A stretch of 64,000 bases of DNA from Hyalangium gracile (lineage in GTDB: Bacteria > Myxococcota > Myxococcia > Myxococcales > Myxococcaceae): assembly GCF_020103725.1 (NCBI RefSeq), contig NZ_JAHXBG010000003.1, positions 1 to 64,000 on the forward strand, read 5' to 3'. Positions 10,282-17,824 of the stretch are shown here, one piece after another. A program made the position numbers and the translations under genes. The notes under the pieces were generated by a model. The model was not told the DNA's origin, ran no database searches, and worked only from the letters and a program-made list of their open reading frames with translations. Numbering within the stretch: position 1 is the stretch's first letter; every line of letters begins with the position of its first letter.

Positions 10282-11928
10282 TCAGGTCGGACCTTCGATG
10301 GTGAAGTGTTCCTGCCGAGCGATTCGGAGCTTCTTCATGCGGCTCTGCAGCGTGGAGGGCTTGAGGCCCAGCAGCTGCGCCGCGCCACCCGGTCCGTAGA
10401 TGCGTCCCTTCGTGAGCGTGAGCACGCGGAGGATGTGCTCGCGCTGCACCGCCTCGAGCGTGAGCACGGCCTCGCGCTTCGCGACGGGCGCGTGCACGCG
10501 AGGCTGCTCGGCCTGAGCGCGTGCGGGCAGATCGAACGCATCCGCGCCCAGCTCCACGCCGGGCGAGAGGATGGTGGCGCGCTCGAGCACGTTGGCCAGC
10601 TCACGCAGGTTGCCGGGCCAGCCATATGCCTCGAGCCGCTGCAGTCCCTCGGGCGTCACGCGCATGCCTCGCCGCCCCGTGCGCCGCGACTGCTCCTCGA
10701 GCAGGAAGGCGCAGAGCTGAGGCAGATCCTCGAGCCGCTCGCGCAGCGGCGGCAGGCGCAGCGGGAAGACACTCAGCCGATAGTAGAGGTCCTCTCGGAA
10801 GCGCTTCTGCGCGATGGCCTGCTGCAGGTCCACGTGCGTGGCCGCCAGCAGCCGCACGTCCGCGCGCACCGTGCGGTCGCTGCCCACGGGCTCGAACGTC
10901 TTCTCCTGCAGCGCGCGCAGGAGCTTGGCCTGCAGCTCCACCGGCAGCTCCCCCACCTCGTCCAGCAGCAGCGTGCCGCCGCTCGCCATCTGGAAGCGAC
11001 CGGCGCGATCCTTGGTGGCTCCGGTGAAGGCGCCCTTCACGTGGCCGAACAGCTCACTCTCCAACAGCCCGGCGGGGATGGCCGCGCAGTTGATGGTGAC
11101 GAAGGGCTGGTCCGCCCGCGCGCTCCAGCGGTGGATGGCTCGCGACAGGCGCTCCTTGCCGGTGCCCGTCTCGCCCAGCAGCAGCACCGGCGTGTCCGTC
11201 TCCGCCACCTGCCGCGCCCGCCGCGCCAGATCCCTCATGACGGGGCTCAGGCTCGTCTCGAGGATGCCCTCCGAGTCCCCGCCGAGCTGCGACTCCAGGA
11301 GCTTGGCGTGCTCGTGGTCCTGCCGGTGCAGCCGCTCGAAGGCGGCCTTCTGCTCCGCGTTCTGCAGCGCGGTGGCCAGCAGCTGCCCGTACACCTCCAC
11401 CAGATCCACCACGGACTGCGGATACGTCTCGCACTCGGCGCGATCCAGCGTCAGCACGCCATAGCGGCGATCGCCCGCGCACAGCGGCACCACCATGCAC
11501 GAGTGCCCTGGCGGTAGATCCAGCACGCCATCGAAAGGATCGCCCTCGCCGGTGTGGTCCTCCTCCGTGAAGGCGCGCGCCCGCCGCGTCTCCAGCGCCT
11601 GGCGCACCATGGGGAAGTTCGCGAGGTTCAACACATGCCCGCGCACCTTGGCGTTGGCCAGCGGGCCGCGCGCCGCCACGGCCACCAGCCGCTCGTCCCG
11701 CAACAGGAAGAGCGTGGCCAGGTCGAACCGGGTGATGCGAGTGAGCCAGTCCAACCCACGGCGTAGCAGCTCCGACACGGCCTCTTCCGTGCCCGCCAGC
11801 TCGACCAGATCCCTTGCTTCCTTGGCCAGCGACGGGCCGGCCGCCACGATTTCGTCCGCCATGGCCAACGAATAGTCAGTGCCCACCGAAATTGCAGTGG
11901 CGAAGCGCACCGAGATTTCGTTATTCAC
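10282..11928 (-). CDS. Sigma-54-dependent activator, GAF-AAA+-HTH
   Basis: 548-residue enhancer-binding protein (GTG start; an ATG at 11862 is an alternative, neither with a clear Shine-Dalgarno). A GAF sensor spans about 45-190 and holds three Cys (144, 150, 166). The AAA+ domain spans about 225-455 with Walker A GETGTGKE (252-259), the sigma-54-contacting GAFTGA loop (299-304) and Walker B LLLDEVGE (320-327). The C-terminal helix-turn-helix is of the FhlA/NorR type. It is divergent from ahpC, which carries a sigma-54 promoter and a palindrome, so it most likely activates ahpCD in response to peroxide or another redox signal. The Cys residues are attractive sensors, but that is inference. 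Confidence 0.9.
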   Translation of the reverse strand: MNNEISVRFATAISVGTDYSLAMADEIVAAGPSLAKEARDLVELAGTEEAVSELLRRGLDWLTRITRFDLATLFLLRDERLVAVAARGPLANAKVRGHVLNLANFPMVRQALETRRARAFTEEDHTGEGDPFDGVLDLPPGHSCMVVPLCAGDRRYGVLTLDRAECETYPQSVVDLVEVYGQLLATALQNAEQKAAFERLHRQDHEHAKLLESQLGGDSEGILETSLSPVMRDLARRARQVAETDTPVLLLGETGTGKERLSRAIHRWSARADQPFVTINCAAIPAGLLESELFGHVKGAFTGATKDRAGRFQMASGGTLLLDEVGELPVELQAKLLRALQEKTFEPVGSDRTVRADVRLLAATHVDLQQAIAQKRFREDLYYRLSVFPLRLPPLRERLEDLPQLCAFLLEEQSRRTGRRGMRVTPEGLQRLEAYGWPGNLRELANVLERATILSPGVELGADAFDLPARAQAEQPRVHAPVAKREAVLTLEAVQREHILRVLTLTKGRIYGPGGAAQLLGLKPSTLQSRMKKLRIARQEHFTIEGPT

Positions 11929-11948
11929 CCATCAGGCGGCGTCGTTCT

Positions 11949-11971
11949 GGAGGGTTGAATGGATAACCTCC
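11949..11971 (+). promoter_or_regulatory. Candidate enhancer palindrome upstream of ahpC
   Basis: GGAGGGTT-N8-AACCTCC is an imperfect inverted repeat between the divergent activator and ahpC. Its centre lies about 60 bases before the expected transcription start, closer than most enhancer sites but usable. It is the only clear inverted repeat in this short region. Confidence 0.4.
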
Positions 11972-11994
11972 TGAAAAGACTGGACCCGTTTTTC

Positions 11995-12010
11995 TGGCAC
12001 GGCGCCTGCT
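11995..12010 (+). promoter_or_regulatory. Sigma-54 promoter of ahpC-ahpD
   Basis: TGGCAC-GGCGC-CTGCT matches the sigma-54 consensus (perfect -24 box, GG-N10-GC spacing, one mismatch in the -12 box). Transcription would start near 12021, about 63 bases before the ahpC start. A sigma-54 activator gene is directly divergent. Confidence 0.8.
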
Positions 12011-12083
12011 CTAGTGGTAGCTGGCAAAACCCTTTCGGGCTCGTCCACAGGGGATGGGCCCCCTACCCCACAAGGAGTCGAGC

Positions 12084-12638
12084 ATGCTGACCGTTGGCGA
12101 CAAGCTTCCCAACTTTTCCGTGAAGGCCACCGTGAGCCTGGAGAAGGGCAAGGAGTTCACGACCATCAACCAGGATTCGTACAAGGGGAAGTGGATCATC
12201 CTGTTTGCGTGGCCCAAGGACTTCACCTTCATCTGCCCGACGGAGATCGCGGAGTTCGGGAAGAAGAACAAGGACTTCGGTGACCGCGACGCGGTGGTCC
12301 TGGGCCTGAGCACCGACAGCGAGTTCGTGCACCACGCGTGGCGCACGCACCACCCGGACCTGAAGAACCTGCCCTTCCCGATGCTGGCGGACATGAAGCA
12401 CGAGCTGTGCAACGCGCTGGGCATCCTGCACAAGCAGGAGGGCGTGGCTCTGCGCGCCACCTTCATCATCGACCCGACGGGCATCATCCGCCACGTGTCG
12501 GTGAACGATCTGTCGGTGGGCCGCAACGTGTCCGAGGTGCTGCGCACGCTGGACGCGTTCCAGACGGACGAGCTGTGCCCGTGCAACTGGCAGAAGGGTG
12601 AGGAGACGCTCACCAAGAAGCTGGCGAAGGCGGGGTAA
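12084..12638 (+). CDS. ahpC: Alkyl hydroperoxide reductase C (2-Cys peroxiredoxin)
   Basis: 184-residue cytoplasmic peroxiredoxin that reduces peroxides. The peroxidatic Cys51 sits in FICPTE; Cys165 and Cys167 in the C-terminal ELCPCNW segment are candidate resolving residues. The start at 12084 is fixed by AAGGAG seven bases upstream. The next gene follows after six bases and encodes AhpD, the expected electron-donor partner of AhpC in bacteria that lack AhpF. No ahpF is present here. Expression is probably driven by the sigma-54 promoter upstream. Confidence 0.95.
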   Translation: MLTVGDKLPNFSVKATVSLEKGKEFTTINQDSYKGKWIILFAWPKDFTFICPTEIAEFGKKNKDFGDRDAVVLGLSTDSEFVHHAWRTHHPDLKNLPFPMLADMKHELCNALGILHKQEGVALRATFIIDPTGIIRHVSVNDLSVGRNVSEVLRTLDAFQTDELCPCNWQKGEETLTKKLAKAG

Positions 12639-12644
12639 CACGTC

Positions 12645-13169
12645 ATGGCCTCGCTCGAAGTCGTCCGCGGTGAGCTGGCGGACGCCCACAAGGACACCCG
12701 CCTCAACCTCCAGGCAGTGCTGGAGGGCGGCAGCCTCACCCCCGAGCAGCGCTGGGGCGTGGCCGTCGCGTGCGCCTTCGCCGCCCGGAACGAGCGGCTG
12801 AAGGAGGCCATCCTCAACGAGGCGAAGAAGGCCCTGACCAACCCCGAGCCGGTCATCGAGGACGCGCGCGCCGCGGCGTCCCTGATGGGGATGAACAACG
12901 TCTACTACCGGTTCCGCCACATGGTCGGGAAGGAGAGCTACTCGACCAAGCGGCCGGGGCTGCGGATGAACCGGCTGGCGCAGGTGCTGACGAACAAGGT
13001 GGACTTCGAGCTGGTCTGCCTCGCGGTCAGCGCCATCAATGGCTGCGAGATGTGCGTGCAGTCCCACGAGAAGGTCGTCATCGAGGGCGGCCTCTCGGAG
13101 GACCAGGTGCACGACGCGGTGCGCATCGCGTCGGTCATCCACGCGGCGGCGGTGGGCCTGGAGTCGTAA
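12645..13169 (+). CDS. ahpD: Alkylhydroperoxidase AhpD
   Basis: 174-residue member of the carboxymuconolactone decarboxylase/AhpD family. The active-site pattern of AhpD is intact: Glu122, Cys134-x-x-Cys137 (in CEMC) and His141, with the Glu-to-Cys distance of 12 known from the mycobacterial enzyme. In that system AhpD takes electrons from a lipoyl protein and passes them to AhpC. It is co-transcribed with ahpC and followed by a strong terminator, so the operon ends here. Confidence 0.93.
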   Translation: MASLEVVRGELADAHKDTRLNLQAVLEGGSLTPEQRWGVAVACAFAARNERLKEAILNEAKKALTNPEPVIEDARAAASLMGMNNVYYRFRHMVGKESYSTKRPGLRMNRLAQVLTNKVDFELVCLAVSAINGCEMCVQSHEKVVIEGGLSEDQVHDAVRIASVIHAAAVGLES

Positions 13170-13193
13170 GGACCACTGAAGCCCGGCGGTAAC

Positions 13194-13234
13194 GAGCGCC
13201 CTCCGGTGAGCCCACCGGGGGGCGCTCTGTTTTT
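13194..13234 (+). terminator. Terminator of ahpCD
   Basis: GAGCGCCCTCCGGTG / CACCGGGGGGCGCTC stem with a four-base loop, followed by TGTTTTT. It lies 25 bases past the ahpD stop. Confidence 0.9.
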
Positions 13235-13303
13235 CGGGCTCGCCCCTGCGTGAGGCCTTGCTCGTCACGCCATCGGGGCGAGGTGACGTATCGGGCCACC
13301 TGC

Positions 13304-14644
13304 TCAGCCCCGGTGTCGCTCGGCCACTCGGTACAGCTGGGTGAGCGAGAAGTCCAGCAGCGACTGGCGAGAGCGCAGATAGCGCTGGGCGCGCAGGAAG
13401 GGCAGCCAGACACGCTGGCCCACACGCACCTGCGCCTCTTCCAGTTTCCCACGCGCCATCCACTGCCCGCCCAGGCGGCGTACGAGGACCTGCCCCAGGT
13501 AGGCGCCCACCGCCGGCACCGCGCGCGCATCGAGGTGGTGCCGCTCGAAGACTTCCGGGAAGTTCTCCGCCCAGAGCTGAGCATCCACATCGGTGAGCGA
13601 CTCGGCCGTCTGCTCGAAGATGGAGGGCACCCGGGTGTGCAGCAGCGCCACCAGTTGCTCGGCCAGCAGCGCGTAGTTCTCCAGCGCTGCCTTCGTGTCG
13701 GGCACGTCCGAGGGCAGGGCCGCGCTGGCGGGCAGCCACTCCTCCGGCGCTGGTGGCTGGTAGGCATTCAGCTCCGCGATCCGCGTCTGGCGCTCACCGA
13801 TGGCGACCGTGTCCGCCAGGCGTGCCAGCAGGGGTGCCACGTCCGGGTGAAAGTGGGGCTCCACGGGAACGAGGGCGACGCTGCGCGCATGCAGCGTGCG
13901 CAACACCGTGTCGAAGTCCAGCTCCGGGCGGAGATGAACGAGCGCGCGGGCCTGGGCCTGGCGTGCCTCTTCGCGAGAGAAGTCGGCCGCGGTAGGCCAC
14001 GTCACCAGCAGCACCGAGCCGTTGGGCAGCTCCTCCACGCGGTGCGCTGGAGTGGACAGCATCCGCTCGCGGCCCACCGTGTCCACCAGCTTCGGACCAA
14101 ACACGTTGAGCCAGAACACCTCGTAGATCTTGTCGAACCCATTCTGGAATCGGGTCTCGTCATCCCGGCCAAAGCTGGGAAAGTCCGCCAGCTGCCGGTC
14201 CGCCTTGCTGTGCGCCGTCGCGTAGGCAACCGGGTACTGCAAGGCCCAGGCACGCACCAGCTCCACGAAGGCACGACAGCGCTGCGCCTGCGTGAAGAAG
14301 GTGAGTGGCTGCACATGGAGGTCGACTCTCATCTCCCGGGGGAGCTGCGCGAGCAGGAGGTAGAGCGTCAGTGACACCGCGGGTGCGGCGGCGCGATGCA
14401 TGCTGATCACCGAGCCGGACTCATCGAGTCGCTCTTCCACTGCCGTCCAGACGGCGGCCTGGGAGTACTTGCGCCTCCGCTTTCCCTTGACGGTGTCGGG
14501 CATCCACTCCCCAGCATGTACCTCCAGCGCCTGGAGAAACGGCTCCACCGCACGCTCGAGCGTCATCCGGGGATCGAAGGCCCCATCCAGGGAGAGGGCC
14601 AGGCTGTCCTCCACATTCAGCTCCCGCAGCTTCGACGCCTTCAT
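13304..14644 (-). CDS. Putative immunity/partner protein of the SitA-like toxin
   Basis: 446-residue protein with no signal peptide or membrane segment, so cytoplasmic. I do not recognise a characterised domain. The ATG at 14644 overlaps the toxin stop codon (ATGA), which fixes the start and implies translational coupling with the toxin gene upstream. Coupled production immediately after a polymorphic toxin is what is expected of a cognate immunity protein, though 446 residues is large for one; an accessory or transfer role is possible. The gene ends 69 bases from the convergent ahpCD terminator. Confidence 0.6.
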   Translation of the reverse strand: MKASKLRELNVEDSLALSLDGAFDPRMTLERAVEPFLQALEVHAGEWMPDTVKGKRRRKYSQAAVWTAVEERLDESGSVISMHRAAAPAVSLTLYLLLAQLPREMRVDLHVQPLTFFTQAQRCRAFVELVRAWALQYPVAYATAHSKADRQLADFPSFGRDDETRFQNGFDKIYEVFWLNVFGPKLVDTVGRERMLSTPAHRVEELPNGSVLLVTWPTAADFSREEARQAQARALVHLRPELDFDTVLRTLHARSVALVPVEPHFHPDVAPLLARLADTVAIGERQTRIAELNAYQPPAPEEWLPASAALPSDVPDTKAALENYALLAEQLVALLHTRVPSIFEQTAESLTDVDAQLWAENFPEVFERHHLDARAVPAVGAYLGQVLVRRLGGQWMARGKLEEAQVRVGQRVWLPFLRAQRYLRSRQSLLDFSLTQLYRVAERHRG

Positions 14645-16776
14645 GGAAACAGGACCTCCACGCCATTGATCTCCTGCCTGATGGTGTCCACGGCGCGCTT
14701 CAGATCGTCCCCCTTCATGGGAATGAGTTCCCCACCCTCGTAGACGAGGCGAACCCGCTGCACCCGCGCGCGGATCCTGAGTGAGGGCCGCAGAATGTCC
14801 AACGTCCCGCCGTAATAGGTCACGGCGGCACGCGCATCCATCCTCATCTGGGCCACGAGGTCCCCACCTTCGAGGGAAGCGAGGTAGCGGCTCTTGAAGC
14901 TGAAGGTCTCCACCCGGGGGCTCTGTCCCGCGGGTGGCTGCTCTTCGATGATGAGCACGTCCGCGAAGCGCATGCCGGGCACGCCCGGCTTCGACACGCC
15001 CACGTGCACCTCGACGCGTGGCTGGGAGAAGCCCTTGAGCCAGCGACGCCGCGCTGGCGGCAGGAGGGCATCCGCACGTAGCAGGGCCACCATGGCGCGC
15101 TCGAAGGACAGCCCTCGAGCGAATGCACTCCGCATCCGCTCGTACGGCTCCCACCGCAGTGGCCCTTCCGGCACCTTGCCTTGCCGCAGATCCGCCAGGC
15201 GCCTCTGCCGGTAGGAGACGTACTCGCTCCACAGGGCGGAGCCTTGCGGCACTCCTGGCGGCGGCGAGCTCAACGTGGAGCTCAGGCGCTGGAGCAACGC
15301 CACGTCCGCTGGCAGGCGTGGGCCCGAGGCGTCCAGTTCCGCCTGGTGGAGCCTGGCCTCCACGACTTCCGCGCTGTAGCCGGCGGCCTCATCCACCAGC
15401 GAGGCCAGCCCGCCCGGAGCCCTGCCGGTGCTGGCCCTGGGCTCCGCGGCTCCCACGCGCTCGGGTGGAGCCTCGGACAGCCATGCCTGTGCCCGCGCGA
15501 CGTTTCCCCGCGCTTCATGCAACGCCACGGCAGCCGGCTCGCCCCCGGCAGCCACGAACACCGCCGCTTCCCGGCTGGCTCGAATGTAGCGCGCCAGCGT
15601 TCCCAGCCCCTCCACCCCCAGGCGCTCCCCCACCCTCCACGCCACCTGCTTCAGCGCCTCCATCCTCAGCGCCGGCGAGGAGCGCCACGCTCGCGCCTCG
15701 GCTCCTTCCACCCCAGCCAGGTACCGTGCTCCCCTGCCTCCCGCGTACAGCGCCACGAGCAGCGCCGCGGGCGCCAGCTCACGCGTGGCTTGCTCATACT
15801 GCCCTTGCGTCAGCTCCTTCACCCCATGCGCGGTGCCAGCCACCAGGTGGTAGAAACCCAGCGGAACACCGAACGTCAGCTGGTCCATGCCGCCCAGAGC
15901 CATGTTCCCGGCCGTGTAGTGCTCGCTCACCAGCGCCCGTTCCACCTCCTCCAGCGCCTGCTGGTAGGCCGGCGGCAGCTGCGCGCGCTGCGCGGACAAC
16001 CGCTGGTAGCGAGCCCCGTCGCTCACCGGAGTGCCGCTCAGCGCGTCTCTCGCCGCGCGCTCCAGTCCCCGAAGGATGTCCTCTGCCCGTTCGTCTCGGT
16101 CCGAGTAGTCCTCCAGCTTCAGCCCGCGCTCCGCCAGTTCCTGGCGCACGGGCTCCAGCGGACCCAACGTCTGACCCAGCTGCTTGTCCCGCGCGAGCGC
16201 TCGCAGCAGCAGGTCCAGCTCGTCATCGTAGGCCGCGTGGATGATGAAGAAGGCGAACACCTGGGCGTAGGCCCCGTAGTCCTCCGTGGCCTTCAGCAGG
16301 AAAGAGACCCTCTTGCCGTTCAGTACCCGCGAGGCGCGCGCGTCCACCAGCGGTCCGAACGCGCCCAGCCGCACCGCGCTCCAGTCCCCCAGCCTCTCCA
16401 CCACGCGCGCCATGTTCACGCCGCGCTGCGCCGCCAGGAAGTCCGCCACCGTGGAGCAGCCCAGCAATGGCGCCAGAAGCTCCGCGTCGCTCGCGGCCTC
16501 CTCCGGCCACCCTTCCGGCTTCCGAGGACAACCTGAAACCGGCAGCGCCCCTTGCTCCGCCTCCTGCCATCCCCTCTCCGTCACGAGGACCGCAGCCGGA
16601 GCAGGCGCATCTCCGGGAGTGCTCGGCCGGTAGCGCAGCGCCTCGAACATCATCATCCCGCCCAGCGGAGCTTGCGCTCTGCTGGTGGCGCACCCCGCCA
16701 ACAACAGCCCCCACACCAACCCCCACCCGCTCCAGGCGGCACGGGATGCGAGCGGCTTCAAACGGCCCCCACACAT
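14641..16776 (-). CDS. SitA-like polymorphic toxin lipoprotein
   Basis: 711-residue lipoprotein. The start at 16776 has GGAGG just upstream and gives a compact signal peptide with lipobox LLAGC; an ATG at 16797 has no ribosome site. Most of the chain (about 60-560) is Ala/Arg-rich and helical with a Gly/Ala hydrophobic patch near 320-350. The last 130 residues form a compact domain with an RFADVLIIEE strand and an FSFKSR segment, recalling restriction-endonuclease-fold toxins. A lipoprotein head plus a variable C-terminal effector followed by an immunity gene is the layout of myxobacterial SitA toxins, which kin exchange through TraA/TraB. Family assignment rests on architecture; the nuclease suggestion is weak. 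Confidence 0.6.
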   Translation of the reverse strand: MCGGRLKPLASRAAWSGWGLVWGLLLAGCATSRAQAPLGGMMMFEALRYRPSTPGDAPAPAAVLVTERGWQEAEQGALPVSGCPRKPEGWPEEAASDAELLAPLLGCSTVADFLAAQRGVNMARVVERLGDWSAVRLGAFGPLVDARASRVLNGKRVSFLLKATEDYGAYAQVFAFFIIHAAYDDELDLLLRALARDKQLGQTLGPLEPVRQELAERGLKLEDYSDRDERAEDILRGLERAARDALSGTPVSDGARYQRLSAQRAQLPPAYQQALEEVERALVSEHYTAGNMALGGMDQLTFGVPLGFYHLVAGTAHGVKELTQGQYEQATRELAPAALLVALYAGGRGARYLAGVEGAEARAWRSSPALRMEALKQVAWRVGERLGVEGLGTLARYIRASREAAVFVAAGGEPAAVALHEARGNVARAQAWLSEAPPERVGAAEPRASTGRAPGGLASLVDEAAGYSAEVVEARLHQAELDASGPRLPADVALLQRLSSTLSSPPPGVPQGSALWSEYVSYRQRRLADLRQGKVPEGPLRWEPYERMRSAFARGLSFERAMVALLRADALLPPARRRWLKGFSQPRVEVHVGVSKPGVPGMRFADVLIIEEQPPAGQSPRVETFSFKSRYLASLEGGDLVAQMRMDARAAVTYYGGTLDILRPSLRIRARVQRVRLVYEGGELIPMKGDDLKRAVDTIRQEINGVEVLFP

Positions 16777-16835
16777 GGCTCCTCCCCCTCCGCTCATCGG
16801 CCCAGGAGCGGAGACAGGGAGCAGTAGAGTCCGGC

Positions 16836-16864
16836 CCTCGGGGGGAAGACCACGCCCCCCGAGG
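16836..16864 (-). terminator. Hairpin after the thioesterase gene
   Basis: CCTCGGGGGG / CCCCCCGAGG forms a 10-bp perfect stem with a nine-base loop between the end of the biosynthetic operon (16895) and the toxin gene (16776). No T-tract follows, so it may terminate weakly or protect the 3' end. Confidence 0.45.
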
Positions 16865-16894
16865 TTGCACCGCGCCGATGAGGCTCGGACCGGG

Positions 16895-17824
16895 CTACTT
16901 GATGAACTCGGCCATGGCGCGGGAGATGGCTCCCGTGTCCGGCTCGCCGCCGCTGAAGAGCGTGCCGGCGTCCGCGTTCAGTCGGTGGTAGCGGATCTGC
17001 TCGGGCGGCAGCGCGCGCAGGTGCACCGTGTAAGAGGTGTTCATGTCCAGCTCGAGCTCGTTCTTCTCCTTGCGGCCCACGAGGATGACGTCCACGTGGC
17101 CACGCAGCCGGTTGCGCGGCTTGTAGTTGAGCATCGAGCTGAGCCCCGCCTCGTACATCTTCATCCGGTGCCGGAACAGGTGCTCCTCGGCGGGCCCCTT
17201 CAGGTAGCCCTCGTCACGCACCAGGCCCGTGACGTACTCGTAGCGCTCGGTCTCCGGCAGCGAGCGGATCTTCTCCATCGGCAGCGGCACGTGGATGCCC
17301 AGCAGGCGCTCGAAGATGAAGTGGTGATCCTCGATGGCCCGCAGCTGCAGCGCATCCGTCCCGGGCAGGCACGCCCACGGACGCAGGAACACCGGCATCA
17401 CCTGCACCAGCACCGCCACCTCCTCGCCCTCCTCCTGGAGCCGGCACGCCAGCTCGTAGGACGGCAGCCCTCCCATGCAGAAGCCGCCGATGTAGTAGGG
17501 CCCGTGCGGCTGGAGCGCTCGCACGTGGCGCATCCCGTAGTCGACCACCTCCTCCACCGTGCGCAGGGGCTCGCGCTCCTCGTCGAAGCCGGGCGCCTGC
17601 ACGCCGTAGAAGGGCCGGCGCTCGGGCAGGTACGGCACCATGTGACGGAAGTAGGAGACGCCTCCATCCGTGGCGGGGAAGAAGAAGAAGGGCGGTACCC
17701 CCGCCTCCCCCTTCCTGAACTGGATGAGGTTGGAGGGTGTGTCCTTGGATCCGGATTCGCGGTTCTGGATGAGCGCGCGAAGGAGATGCTGCTTGGCCTG
17801 CGAGAGGGGTGCTGATGCCGTCAT
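16895..17824 (-). CDS. Thioesterase-like alpha/beta hydrolase with Cys nucleophile and degenerate triad
   Basis: 309-residue stand-alone protein of the thioesterase family found in PKS/NRPS clusters. The nucleophile elbow reads GGFCMGG, with Cys116 in place of the usual Ser. The position that normally holds the Asp (VLVDT-type strand) is Gln141, and the GDH segment near the C-terminus reads ADA, so the expected His is absent; His280 is nearby. Cys nucleophiles are known in thioesterases that close strained rings and in Dieckmann cyclases. The ATG overlaps the NRPS stop (ATGA), so it is made with the line and probably releases or edits its product, or has become non-catalytic. Confidence 0.8.
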   Translation of the reverse strand: MTASAPLSQAKQHLLRALIQNRESGSKDTPSNLIQFRKGEAGVPPFFFFPATDGGVSYFRHMVPYLPERRPFYGVQAPGFDEEREPLRTVEEVVDYGMRHVRALQPHGPYYIGGFCMGGLPSYELACRLQEEGEEVAVLVQVMPVFLRPWACLPGTDALQLRAIEDHHFIFERLLGIHVPLPMEKIRSLPETERYEYVTGLVRDEGYLKGPAEEHLFRHRMKMYEAGLSSMLNYKPRNRLRGHVDVILVGRKEKNELELDMNTSYTVHLRALPPEQIRYHRLNADAGTLFSGGEPDTGAISRAMAEFIK

